Positions 8,385 to 15,067 of a DNA stretch of 62,116 nt are shown here, one piece after another. The notes beneath the pieces were generated by a model, which was given only the letters and a program-made list of their open reading frames with translations, was not told the DNA's origin and did not search any database. The stretch is from Planktotalea frisia (GTDB lineage Bacteria > Pseudomonadota > Alphaproteobacteria > Rhodobacterales > Rhodobacteraceae). The translations under genes and the position numbers were made by a program. Location: the NCBI RefSeq assembly GCF_001890925.1, contig NZ_MLCB01000010.1, positions 1 to 62,116 on the forward strand. The letters run 5' to 3'. Position 1 is the first letter of the stretch, and the number at the start of each line of letters is the position of its first letter.

Positions 8385-9404
8385 ATGGCGACCTATACCG
8401 TTGAAGCATTTCGGTGGAGCGGCACAGGGTATAACGCGCTCTATAACACGTCTTATACGGCTGTGCTCGATGATAATGACGGCAGCTATCAAGGGGGCAG
8501 CGACGCGTCCGAAACGGTGACCATTAATGGCGGTGCGGCGGGCAGCACAAACTCTCAACCCTATGCAATCGATGTAAGTTTCACCGATACGCTCGGAAAT
8601 CCGCATGTGGAGACGTTCTTTTTCTTCAATACGAGTGCCGCGCCGTCGGGGTGGTATTTCATCCCGGCACCTGGCTCTGCGTTCACCGTTGGTGCGACGC
8701 TTGGCAGTTATCAAAGCCACACGACGGGCTGGACCTATTCTTCTGTGGTTTGTTTTGCTGAAGGCACTTTGATCGAGACAGATCAAGGGCCACAAAAGGT
8801 CGAGACGTTAGAGCCCGAAGCGCGCATTGCTTTGGCAGGTGGTGGTTTTTCGTCCCTACGTTTGAACCTGCTCAGTGCAGTTTCGGCAGTGCAAATGCAG
8901 GAATTCGAGAATCTGCGCCCCGTGCACATTTCAGCAGGTGCGTTGGGCGAAGATTTGCCCAAGCGCGATCTGCGCGTGTCACGACAGCACCGGATGCAGG
9001 TCAGTTCACCGGTGGCGCAGCGTATGTTTGGCGAAACCGATGTGCTAATTGCAGCGGTTCGCCTGATTGAAATGCCAGGGATTTACATTGATCAGGCCAA
9101 GGATGCGCTGAACTATTACCACCTTGTGTTTGATCGTCATCAAGTTGTGCTCGCAGAGGGCGCACCGGCGGAGAGTTTTTACATAGGCCGCGAAGCAATT
9201 GCTGCGCTGAACCCAGATGCGCGCGGCGAGGTTTTGACGCTGTTTCCCCATCTTGCACGCAAGAAACGCATTATGAAACCAGCAAATATGATTCCCGCGC
9301 GTATTCAGCAAAAACAACTCATCGCGCGTCATGTGCGTAACGAAAAGCCGCTTTTGGACGCAGGTTTGGCGCAAGTTGCCCTTGCGCAGAACGCCGCTCT
9401 TTAA
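8385..9404 (+). CDS. Hint-domain protein
   Basis: Hint (hedgehog/intein) domains cleave themselves at an N-terminal cysteine, and Hint_2 proteins are common and mostly uncharacterised in Rhodobacterales. In this 339-residue chain the domain begins at Cys123 (VVCFAEGTLIETDQG) and includes RPVHISAGALG and LRVSRQHRM. The first 122 residues are rich in Thr, Ser, Gly and aromatics, with no classical signal peptide, and I cannot assign them to a family; a non-classical, type I-like export is possible. The last 60 residues are basic. It starts 2 bases after the preceding small gene. A cobalamin riboswitch follows its stop codon and belongs to the next operon. Confidence 0.75.
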   Translation: MATYTVEAFRWSGTGYNALYNTSYTAVLDDNDGSYQGGSDASETVTINGGAAGSTNSQPYAIDVSFTDTLGNPHVETFFFFNTSAAPSGWYFIPAPGSAFTVGATLGSYQSHTTGWTYSSVVCFAEGTLIETDQGPQKVETLEPEARIALAGGGFSSLRLNLLSAVSAVQMQEFENLRPVHISAGALGEDLPKRDLRVSRQHRMQVSSPVAQRMFGETDVLIAAVRLIEMPGIYIDQAKDALNYYHLVFDRHQVVLAEGAPAESFYIGREAIAALNPDARGEVLTLFPHLARKKRIMKPANMIPARIQQKQLIARHVRNEKPLLDAGLAQVALAQNAAL

Positions 9405-9419
9405 GTAACGTCTGTTTAT

Positions 9420-9602
9420 CAAGGTGCTGTCCCGTCAAAAGGGCAGAGAATTGGGAAACCGGTGGAAATCCGGTGCTGCCCCCGCAACGGTGTGGGTGAG
9501 AGATCTGGCAAGACCACTGGAGCGCGACGCTTTGGGAAGGTGCTGGATCAGGGTTAACGCGTTAACCACTCGCCCTAAGCCCGGAAACCAGCCTTGTGAG
9601 TA
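9420..9602 (+). ncRNA. Cobalamin (B12) riboswitch
   Basis: The core hallmarks are in order: GAATTGGGAA near 9450, the conserved CCGGTGCTGCCCCCGCAACGG near 9472-9492 (quoted in part, GCTGCCCCCGCAACGG), and the distal B12-box-like TAAGCCCGGAAACCAGCC near 9576. A perfect 16-base palindrome, GGTTAACGCGTTAACC (9552-9567), forms one peripheral arm. The element precedes a 93-residue gene with a strong Shine-Dalgarno, 127 bases downstream. GCGAGACAA (about 9628) can pair with TTGTCTCTCGC (about 9678), so the region between could hold the expression platform. Cobalamin would be expected to lower expression. Confidence 0.93.
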
Positions 9603-9728
9603 AGTCGAAACCGCGGGTGGCGGAGCAGGCGAGACAAGCGCTGCTCTTTTGGAAGCCCGCGTGTGTTTCATCTGCATTGTCTCTCGCATTACATAATGCG
9701 CCCCGGGGTGTGGGCATAAGGAGGAACG

Positions 9729-10010
9729 ATGACGGCACAGCAGATTTTCAAGGCCTTGCAAGATGTGGATGGCACTGCGCATGCGCATGTTCAGGCTGCA
9801 AAAGCAGGTTTTTTAGAATGGGCGATGACGTTACCCAAAGGTGCCAATACCTGCATGGAAGCGCAGCGTGCCTTGCCCTTCTTCAGTGATTTTTCGCACA
9901 CGGCAGTGGCAGCAAAGCTCTTTGTGGGCTATTTGCGCGATGCGTCTCAGCCGCTCCCTGTGCCAAAACGGCGTGGTGGCGCAGCAGGGAAACGCCGCGT
10001 ACTCCATTGA
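9729..10010 (+). CDS. Unknown protein under cobalamin riboswitch
   Basis: This is the first gene after the cobalamin riboswitch and encodes 93 residues with no signal peptide or clear membrane segment. The body is helical in character (QQIFKALQDVDGTAHAHV, then AKAGFLEWAMTLPKG), and a basic tail follows (KRRGGAAGKRR). I do not recognise the family. The start ATG has a near-perfect Shine-Dalgarno, AAGGAGG, 5 bases away. A short hairpin (CGAC/GTCG near 10013-10027) with a T-run follows its stop, yet the creatinase-like gene starts only 79 bases on and has its own strong ribosome site. Control of the downstream genes by B12 is plausible, not shown. Confidence 0.6.
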   Translation: MTAQQIFKALQDVDGTAHAHVQAAKAGFLEWAMTLPKGANTCMEAQRALPFFSDFSHTAVAAKLFVGYLRDASQPLPVPKRRGGAAGKRRVLH

Positions 10011-10089
10011 AACGACATGTTTCGTCGCTTTTATGAGATCTCGCAACCCCAAGCTTGGTAGGTTTCCCCGGTGAATAAGGAGGCCATAG

Positions 10090-11247
10090 ATGCTGATTGA
10101 AGCGAAACACCGAACCGAAATTCTACAAGCGGAGATGCAAATGCGCGGGATCAGTCACGCAGTTTTCACCTCTGAAAGCTCTATCGCGTATTTGGCTGGA
10201 TTTTGGGGCTATCTTGGTATTGAGTTTGGCCGCCCCAGCATGTTGGTCGTGCGCAGCGACGGTGCACCTAGTGTCATCACGCCGCTTATGGAAAGCGAAA
10301 TGGTGGCTGAGATGACGTGGGTTGAAGATATTCATCGCTGGGAAGATGCGGGGCAGAATTCTTGGGGCAGGGCCCTTGCCACGTGTTTGCCCGAAAAGCC
10401 CGAACAAATCTGGGTCGAGCAGATGGATATCCCAGCAATCGTGCGTCACTTTATGGATGAGACATACCGTGGCGTCGCACTTTGCGATATCGGTCCGATC
10501 CTTGGTGCGCAGCGGATGATTAAATCCCCGCTCGAGATCGAAGTGATGAAGCAAGCAGGCGAAATCGCAGGGGCTATGATGGCGGCGGCGCATGGCTCGC
10601 TTCGAGTTGGCGCACAGGAGTTTGAAAGCGCATTGGCGGTGATTGAAGCCGGCACGCGCAAGGCGGCAGGGTTCCTGACGGATCAAGGCTGGGAGCGGTT
10701 TGTGTCCCCGATGATCCACAACTTACAAATCCTGCAAAGCGGGCGTGACACATCAATGGTGCATCGCCGTGCTTCTGTGAAAGCGTATGAAAAGGCCGAT
10801 CCCGTCTATTTCTGCTTTTGCAATATGGCGCAGTTCAAGCAATATAAGCTCGGCTTTGACCGGATGTTTCATGTGGCGGATGTCACCGAAGATGCGGCGC
10901 GCGTGCAGCAAGCGGCGATAGATGCGCAACAGGCGGCAATCGCGGCGATCAAACCGGGCGTGACGGCAGAATCGATCGCGGCAGCAGCAGATGTGATTTA
11001 CGCAGAGCGCGGTTATGCGACGGGCTATCGTACGGGACGTTCGATTGGCGTGGCTTATCTCGAAGCACCGGAATTAAAAGCGGGCGATACGACCATTTTG
11101 CAAGCAGGCATGACATTCGCCGTGGATGGCGGCATTTCTGTGGATGGTGTAATGGCAGGACGCATAGGCGACAGTATTGTGGTGACGGAAAACGGGGCTG
11201 AGTATCTCACACAATACCCGCGTGAGCTGCTTGTGACGGATAGCTGA
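10090..11247 (+). CDS. Creatinase-like pita-bread hydrolase (M24 family, metal ligands lost), copy 1
   Basis: The 385-residue protein has a creatinase N-terminal domain (about 1-140) and a pita-bread domain (about 150-385). In metal-dependent M24 peptidases the late motif is R-x-E-D-T; here it is RIGDSIVV, and the other metal-ligand positions are also replaced. His225 (VHRRAS) aligns by its distance to the following strand with the catalytic His232 of creatinase. The protein therefore looks like a metal-free C-N hydrolase in the group of creatinase and ectoine hydrolase (DoeA/EutD), not an Xaa-Pro peptidase. AAGGAGG sits 7 bases before ATG. A nitrilase-family gene follows after 4 bases, suggesting two consecutive amide- or amidine-cleaving steps. 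The substrate is unknown. Confidence 0.72.
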   Translation: MLIEAKHRTEILQAEMQMRGISHAVFTSESSIAYLAGFWGYLGIEFGRPSMLVVRSDGAPSVITPLMESEMVAEMTWVEDIHRWEDAGQNSWGRALATCLPEKPEQIWVEQMDIPAIVRHFMDETYRGVALCDIGPILGAQRMIKSPLEIEVMKQAGEIAGAMMAAAHGSLRVGAQEFESALAVIEAGTRKAAGFLTDQGWERFVSPMIHNLQILQSGRDTSMVHRRASVKAYEKADPVYFCFCNMAQFKQYKLGFDRMFHVADVTEDAARVQQAAIDAQQAAIAAIKPGVTAESIAAAADVIYAERGYATGYRTGRSIGVAYLEAPELKAGDTTILQAGMTFAVDGGISVDGVMAGRIGDSIVVTENGAEYLTQYPRELLVTDS

Positions 11248-11251
11248 AACG

Positions 11252-12034
11252 ATGCTTTCCCTCGCCTTAGCGCAAGCGCCGTCTGATCTTGTTGGGTGGA
11301 GCGCACGCATGGAGTGGCTTGCGCAGCACTTGCCAGAGATCGCAACAAAAGGCGCTGATTTGGTGGTTTTACCTGAACTTTTCGCCTGCGGTTATGCCAT
11401 AGGGGCGCAAACGCGCGCCAGTGCAGAGCCTGCGTATGGCCCAACCTCGCAAAAGCTTGGTGAGCTCGCGCAACGCTTCAAACTGGCCATTCATTGCGGG
11501 TACGCTGAACGCGCGGATGAGACGCTTTATAACAGCGCGATGTGTATCGGACCTGATGGTACTTTGCTGGGACATCACCGCAAACTTGCGATTCCTCCGG
11601 GTTTTGAGCGGGAATACTACACGGCGGGACAGGGGATTACGCTATTCACTTACCGCGGTTTCAAAATCGCGACGCTGATTTGCTATGATGCGGAATTTCC
11701 CGAAACAGTGCGCCATGCGGCGGCGTTCGGGGCGGATCTTGTGCTGGTGCCGACTGCACTTGGAGCAGATTGGGGATGGGTTGCAGACACGATGCTTCCA
11801 ACGCGCGCGTATGAAAACGGGGTTTTCTTGGTATATGCGAACGGCAGCGGGACACAGGGCGATATGGAGTTTCTTGGCAAAAGCGTGATCGCTGCCCCAA
11901 ACGGCACGGAACTTGCGCGCGCAAGTCGGACTTCGGAAATTCTATATGCATCGCTTGATCCTGCAATGGTGCGCAAAGCGCAATTGCGCTTGCCATACTT
12001 GCTGGATCGAACATCGCTTGATTTGCTAGTGTGA
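11252..12034 (+). CDS. Carbon-nitrogen hydrolase (nitrilase superfamily amidase)
   Basis: The 260-residue protein has the complete nitrilase-superfamily catalytic set: Glu42 in LPELF, Lys111 in HHRKL and Cys144 in LICYDAEFPE. Length and spacing fit the aliphatic amidase or N-carbamoyl/omega-amidase branches rather than true nitrilases. It acts in the cytoplasm on a carboxamide or related C-N bond. It begins 4 bases after the creatinase-like gene, so both are one transcription unit and may act in series on one N-containing compound. A long hairpin that also serves the opposing RNA locus closes the unit. Confidence 0.85.
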   Translation: MLSLALAQAPSDLVGWSARMEWLAQHLPEIATKGADLVVLPELFACGYAIGAQTRASAEPAYGPTSQKLGELAQRFKLAIHCGYAERADETLYNSAMCIGPDGTLLGHHRKLAIPPGFEREYYTAGQGITLFTYRGFKIATLICYDAEFPETVRHAAAFGADLVLVPTALGADWGWVADTMLPTRAYENGVFLVYANGSGTQGDMEFLGKSVIAAPNGTELARASRTSEILYASLDPAMVRKAQLRLPYLLDRTSLDLLV

Positions 12035-12044
12035 CCTGCCCAAA

Positions 12045-12090
12045 AAAGAAAAACGACGATGTGTGGGAGGACACATCGCCGTTCTTTTTA
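12045..12090 (-). ncRNA. CcsR/cuckoo-type RNA hairpin 4, doubling as bidirectional terminator
   Basis: Arms at 12049-12064 and 12071-12088 pair nearly throughout (core CGATGTGT/ACACATCG). Read on the minus strand, the loop shows CCTCCC within GTCCTCCCAC. T-runs flank the stem on both strands, so the hairpin can end the nitrilase operon from the left and the DUF1127/CcsR transcript from the right. It is the last of four such motifs after the DUF1127 gene. Confidence 0.75.
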
Positions 12091-12128
12091 AGCGTGACGC
12101 ACCAGGGAGGAGGTGTGGCCACGCTAAC
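12091..12128 (-). ncRNA. CcsR/cuckoo-type RNA hairpin 3
   Basis: AGCGTGACGCACC and GGTGTGGCCACGCT pair as a long stem with one or two mismatches. They present CTCCTCCC (minus strand, 12105-12112) in the loop. This is the third copy of the anti-Shine-Dalgarno-like motif in the array. Confidence 0.8.
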
Positions 12129-12130
12129 CC

Positions 12131-12190
12131 AGATCCTTGTGGGATCGGTATTCTTTGGCAGGGCTAACTGGGAGGAGATCGCCGCCGCCA
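12131..12190 (-). ncRNA. CcsR/cuckoo-type RNA hairpin 2
   Basis: On the minus strand TGGCGGCGGC (from 12190) pairs with GCCCTGCCA (to 12156), leaving CTCCTCCC (12170-12177) in the loop. A second small stem (GATCC/GGATC, 12132-12146) follows. Second copy in the array. Confidence 0.8.
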
Positions 12191-12232
12191 ATATCAACAA
12201 GACCGTTTCGGGAGGAGTTGGCCTGTTGAATT
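12191..12232 (-). ncRNA. CcsR/cuckoo-type RNA hairpin 1
   Basis: This is the first RNA unit after the DUF1127 stop codon. On the minus strand CAACAGGCC pairs with GGTCTTGTTG around a loop that contains CTCCTCCC (12210-12217). In Rhodobacter sphaeroides four homologous sRNAs, CcsR1-4, with CCUCCUCCC loops are processed from the transcript of a DUF1127 gene (RSP_6037, ccaF1) and induced by stress sigma factors. The gene order, number of motifs and loop placement here match that arrangement. The exact RNA ends are inferred from the hairpins. Confidence 0.82.
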
Positions 12233-12242
12233 CTTTAAACTC

Positions 12243-12458
12243 TTATTTCGTGTACGCGGACTCATATGCGATGCGGCGGATTGCTGAGCGGTGAATGCCC
12301 AAATCTGCCAATTCGCGGTTTGAAAGACCGGCCAACTCGTTGATTGTCTGACGGTAAACTGCGCGCTTTGTGCGTGCTTCCCGGAAGTTTGACCAGAATG
12401 CTACGAGCTTGTCGCCCATTGTACCTTGGACGGAGAATGTATCTGTAAGGAACGCCAT
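12243..12458 (-). CDS. ccaF1: DUF1127 small basic protein heading the CcsR RNA locus (CcaF1-like)
   Basis: The 71-residue product has the DUF1127 signature in its C-terminal half: YRQTINELAGLSNRELADLG followed by the RSAIRRIA segment, rich in Arg. In R. sphaeroides the protein from this locus binds RNA and affects turnover and maturation of the downstream sRNAs. I chose ATG at 12458 (MAFLTDTF) because AAAGGA lies 8 bases upstream of it; a start three codons earlier at 12467 is also possible. The gene leads directly into four CCUCCUCCC hairpins. The symbol is assigned by synteny. Confidence 0.85.
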   Translation of the reverse strand: MAFLTDTFSVQGTMGDKLVAFWSNFREARTKRAVYRQTINELAGLSNRELADLGIHRSAIRRIAYESAYTK

Positions 12459-12522
12459 GTCGATCATCCTTTATAAAGCGTTTCAAGTTCGAGCGAAGCA
12501 GTGTGTCTCGCTGTTGGGATCA

Positions 12523-12550
12523 ATATGGAGCTAATGCTGCGTCTGCACAA
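12523..12550 (-). promoter_or_regulatory. Candidate promoter of the DUF1127/CcsR locus
   Basis: On the minus strand TTGTGC (12545-12550) and CCATAT (12523-12528) are 16 bases apart, giving a leader of about 55 bases. CCATAT-like -10 elements are reported for RpoHI/RpoHII promoters of Rhodobacter, the sigma factors that drive the R. sphaeroides locus. A perfect inverted repeat, ATGCTGC-TAT-GCAGCAT (12565-12581), lies just upstream and could bind a regulator. Confidence 0.35.
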
Positions 12551-12640
12551 TAATCATTTCTACAATGCTGCTATGCAGCATGTGCATACGCGACGTAGGG
12601 TTAAGTTAACGGAATCGTTTGCTTAATTTTTTGGCGACTT

Positions 12641-12680
12641 AAAAAGACACGGGCGAAAAAGACACGGGCGAAAAAGATAC
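12641..12680. repeat. Short tandem repeat, 15-base unit
   Basis: The unit AAAAAGACACGGGCG occurs twice without change (12641-12655, 12656-12670) and a third time in part with one substitution. It lies 65 bases before mrp, so copy-number change could alter the mrp promoter region. Confidence 0.8.
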
Positions 12681-12744
12681 CGAGGCACCCTTGCACCTGC
12701 GCGCAAAGATGCGAGGTATACCTAAGCGCCTATGGGAGAGAGCA

Positions 12745-13821
12745 ATGAGCCAGATAGAGACAGATATTAAAGATGCCCTTGCACGTTTGGCTTTGCCTGA
12801 TGGCGGGGATCTGATCAGCCGCGATATGATCCGCGCATTAAGTGTGGATGACAACGCCGTGCGATTTGTGATCGAAGCGCCAAGCCCTGCGATAGCGCAG
12901 CAGATGGAACCTTTGCGCAAAGCGGCCGAAGCAGCGGTCGCGGCAGTGGCGGGATCGCGCACAGTAAATGTAGCTTTGACGGCCCATGGGCCTGCGCCAG
13001 CGAAACCTGCGCCGCCCAGTTTTAAAATCGGTGGCCATCCCAAGCCGCAAGAGGGCGGGCCGGCACCTGTCTCTGGTGTGGATCGCATTCTCGCGATTGG
13101 CTCTGGCAAAGGCGGTGTTGGGAAATCAACAGTCTCGTCGAACCTTGCGGTTGCTTTGGCCAAACAAGGCCGCCGCGTTGGTTTGCTCGACGCTGATATA
13201 TACGGACCGTCTCAGCCACGCATGATGGGGGTGAGCAAACGCCCTGCGAGCCCGGATGGCAAAACGATTATTCCGCTCAAAGCGCATGGCGTCACGATGA
13301 TGTCTATTGGTCTGATGATGGACCCCGACAAAGCGATTGTCTGGCGGGGCCCTATGTTAATGGGTGCATTGCAGCAAATGCTTGGACAGGTAGAGTGGGG
13401 CGAGCTGGACGTTCTTATCGTCGATCTGCCTCCCGGTACGGGTGATGTACAACTCACGCTTTGCCAAAAGAGCCAAGTAACTGGTGCGATTGTCGTGAGC
13501 ACGCCGCAGGACGTTGCACTCTTAGATGCACGCAAAGCGCTTGATATGTTCGCGACACTGAAAACACCTGTGCTGGGACTGATCGAAAACATGTCGATGT
13601 TCAAATGCCCTGATTGCGGATCAGAGCATGCGATCTTTGGTCAAGGGGGGGTGGCCGCAGAAGCGGAGCGCATCAATGTACCGCTGTTGGGAGCTTTGCC
13701 GATTGACCTTGAAACGCGCTTGGCTGGCGATAGTGGCACGCCCATCGCTGCGGGCGAGGGGGAAATGGCGCAGGCCTATGCCAAACTCGCGCAGGGTTTG
13801 ATTGAGGGTGGCATGGCTTAA
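12745..13821 (+). CDS. mrp: Iron-sulfur cluster carrier Mrp/ApbC
   Basis: This P-loop ATPase binds and delivers [4Fe-4S] clusters to apoproteins in the cytoplasm. The 358-residue protein has an N-terminal MIP18 (DUF59) domain (about 1-80), an Ala/Pro linker, then the deviant Walker A GKGGVGKST (121-129), DADIYGPSQPRMMG, and a CPDCG motif that provides the bridging cluster cysteines. ATG at 12745 follows GGGAGAG at good distance and yields the usual N-terminus; the frame is open for 18 codons more but without a ribosome site. It is divergent from the DUF1127 gene and ends with its own terminator before the mraZ leader. Confidence 0.95.
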   Translation: MSQIETDIKDALARLALPDGGDLISRDMIRALSVDDNAVRFVIEAPSPAIAQQMEPLRKAAEAAVAAVAGSRTVNVALTAHGPAPAKPAPPSFKIGGHPKPQEGGPAPVSGVDRILAIGSGKGGVGKSTVSSNLAVALAKQGRRVGLLDADIYGPSQPRMMGVSKRPASPDGKTIIPLKAHGVTMMSIGLMMDPDKAIVWRGPMLMGALQQMLGQVEWGELDVLIVDLPPGTGDVQLTLCQKSQVTGAIVVSTPQDVALLDARKALDMFATLKTPVLGLIENMSMFKCPDCGSEHAIFGQGGVAAEAERINVPLLGALPIDLETRLAGDSGTPIAAGEGEMAQAYAKLAQGLIEGGMA

Positions 13822-13849
13822 CGCCCCATCTTTTTCGTCTAATTTTGGT

Positions 13850-13885
13850 AAAAGCGTCCCACGTCGGGGCGCTTTTGCTGTTTTT
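13850..13885 (+). terminator. Terminator after mrp
   Basis: AAAAGCGTCCC (13850-13860) pairs with GGGGCGCTTTT (13866-13876) across a 5-base loop with one G-U pair. A GCTGTTTTT tail follows, typical of an intrinsic terminator. Confidence 0.8.
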
Positions 13886-13896
13886 GGGGTTCTATA

Positions 13897-13930
13897 TGGG
13901 AAACGATGGGCGACGTGGGATTTCATGGGC
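13897..13930 (+). promoter_or_regulatory. Array of four TGGGN boxes (MraZ-type operator)
   Basis: TGGG starts at 13897, 13907, 13916 and 13926, giving TGGGA-N5-TGGGC-N4-TGGGA-N5-TGGGC. The E. coli regulator MraZ binds direct TGGGN repeats separated by 5 bases at its own dcw operon. This array lies 12 bases after the mrp terminator and about 620 bases before mraZ. It may mark a distal promoter of the dcw transcript. Confidence 0.6.
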
Positions 13931-14082
13931 CAAATGCCCAAAACTCGGCAAGAACCCTATGTCACACCAAAGACTCACCCGCGAATCCATGGTCTCAGAG
14001 CAATTTACAGCAAGATTCAGATGTGATTCGTAGGCTCAAGATGCCCGTGTTCGACGAAAATTTGCAAAACCATGCTCAGTTG

Positions 14083-14107
14083 TGTCGAAATTCGGGAAAA
14101 TATGGGA
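14083..14107 (+). promoter_or_regulatory. Weaker TGGGN-like boxes in the mraZ leader
   Basis: CGGGA (14093-14097) and TGGGA (14103-14107) are spaced exactly 10 bases start to start. A poor third copy, TGTCG, lies 10 bases earlier. The phase matches MraZ boxes, but only two units are convincing. Confidence 0.3.
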
Positions 14108-14243
14108 AAAAAATCAAAGATTGTTTCGGATCAACATATAGTGTTTCAGCTTCACATTTTCGCTACCACTGGATCGTGTTCTTGAAGTGTTCTTACCATA
14201 TCTTGTTTTTGAGTGGGTCTGAAAACAACATTCAGTAAGTTTC

Positions 14244-14293
14244 ACCCAACATTTCCTATTGATTGCCATGAATTCCCATGTCATCCCTAATGA
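14244..14293 (+). promoter_or_regulatory. Probable mraZ/UpsM promoter overlapped by phased MraZ-type boxes
   Basis: TTGCCA (14263-14268) and CCTAAT (14286-14291) form a 17-base-spaced promoter that would start transcription near 14298. The same stretch contains five minus-strand TGGGN-like units in strict 10-base phase, seen on the plus strand as ACCCA, TCCTA, TGCCA, TCCCA and TCCCT starting at 14244, 14254, 14264, 14274 and 14284. Two match TGGG fully and three at 3 of 4 bases. Overlap with -35 and -10 fits autorepression by MraZ. Confidence 0.45.
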
Positions 14294-14297
14294 CAGA

Positions 14298-14520
14298 AGA
14301 GGAAGTCGGGTAACACAACAACGGGACGCCAAACGATCCCAAGTCAATAAAAACCACTAAGTCAGGTTTCATACAGGCACCCGCCACAATCCTCTCAACC
14401 AGATCCGGCGCGCGAGCGAGCAGACATCCCCCCAGGTGGCGCGCGCGATCGGACACTCCCGGCAACGGGACGTCGGCGGATCAAGCAGTGGCAGCAGCTT
14501 GATCCGCCTTTAATATTTTT
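14298..14520 (+). ncRNA. upsM: UpsM-like leader sRNA upstream of mraZ
   Basis: In R. sphaeroides the dcw cluster has a long 5' leader whose first part ends at an intrinsic terminator upstream of mraZ and accumulates as the abundant sRNA UpsM (about 200 bases). Here the same place holds about 220 structured, GC-rich bases with no reading frame of note, closing with a strong terminator 28 bases before mraZ. The proposed 5' end follows from the promoter call above. I assign it by position and architecture; sequence homology was not tested. Confidence 0.6.
14475..14520 (+). terminator. Intrinsic terminator at the 3' end of the mraZ leader
   Basis: A perfect 12-bp stem (GGCGGATCAAGC at 14475-14486 with GCTTGATCCGCC at 14497-14508) is followed by TTTAATATTTTT. 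It lies inside the dcw leader, so part of transcription must read through to express mraZ and the following genes. It is consistent with UpsM-type attenuation. Confidence 0.9.
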
Positions 14521-14548
14521 AGGGGTATGTAAGAGGGACGAATTGGGC

Positions 14549-15064
14549 GTGTCACGCAGATTCAGAGGCGAAAGCCACCATAAGGTGGACACAAAGGGGC
14601 GGGTCTCGATACCGGCCTCTTTTCGTCGTGTAATCGAAGCGGCTGACCCCAATTGGACCGAAGGCCTCGCCCCCGAATTGGTAATTGTCTACGGCGATCA
14701 CCGTCGCAATTATCTTGAGTGTTACACCATGGAAGCGATCGAGGAGGTGGACGCAAAGATCGACGCCCTCCCACGTGGATCTATACAGCGTAAAATGCTT
14801 CAGCGTCTCTTCCATGGCCAATCTTTCCCGACAACGATTGACGAGACAGGTCGCTTGGTTCTGCCAAGCAAACTGCGTCAGAAAATCGAGCTTGATAAAG
14901 AAGCGTTCTTTATCGCGGCAGGTGATACGTTCCAGATTTGGAAAACCGAGACCTACGAAGCGGATGAACTGGCGAAAACAGAAGAGTGGCTCGAAGAGCT
15001 GCCCGATGATTTCGATCCGCTTGAGTTTCTTGATAGTGCCCCAACGCCCAGTCCTGTGGAGTGA
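14549..15064 (+). CDS. mraZ: Division/cell-wall cluster transcriptional regulator MraZ
   Basis: MraZ is a ring-forming DNA-binding protein with two SpoVT/AbrB-like halves that controls its own cluster. The 171-residue product shows both halves: FRGESHHKVDTKGRVSIP near the start, and the second DETGRLVLPSKLR near residue 95-108. GTG at 14549 gives the family N-terminus MSRRFRG; a TTG two codons earlier at 14543 lies closer to AAGAGGG and cannot be excluded. The C-terminal tail is acidic. Phased TGGGN boxes upstream are likely its own operators. rsmH follows after 3 bases. Confidence 0.95.
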   Translation: MSRRFRGESHHKVDTKGRVSIPASFRRVIEAADPNWTEGLAPELVIVYGDHRRNYLECYTMEAIEEVDAKIDALPRGSIQRKMLQRLFHGQSFPTTIDETGRLVLPSKLRQKIELDKEAFFIAAGDTFQIWKTETYEADELAKTEEWLEELPDDFDPLEFLDSAPTPSPVE

Positions 15065-15067
15065 TCC

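Noticed and set aside
9596-9889. Open frame of 97 codons overlapping the riboswitch and the 93-residue gene
   Set aside because: No ribosome site, cysteine-rich shadow text, and the overlapping frame at 9729 has an excellent Shine-Dalgarno.
12031-12294. Open frame of 87 codons after the nitrilase gene
   Set aside because: It overlaps the cuckoo RNA hairpins and the end of the DUF1127 gene on the other strand, and the hairpin structure explains the region better.
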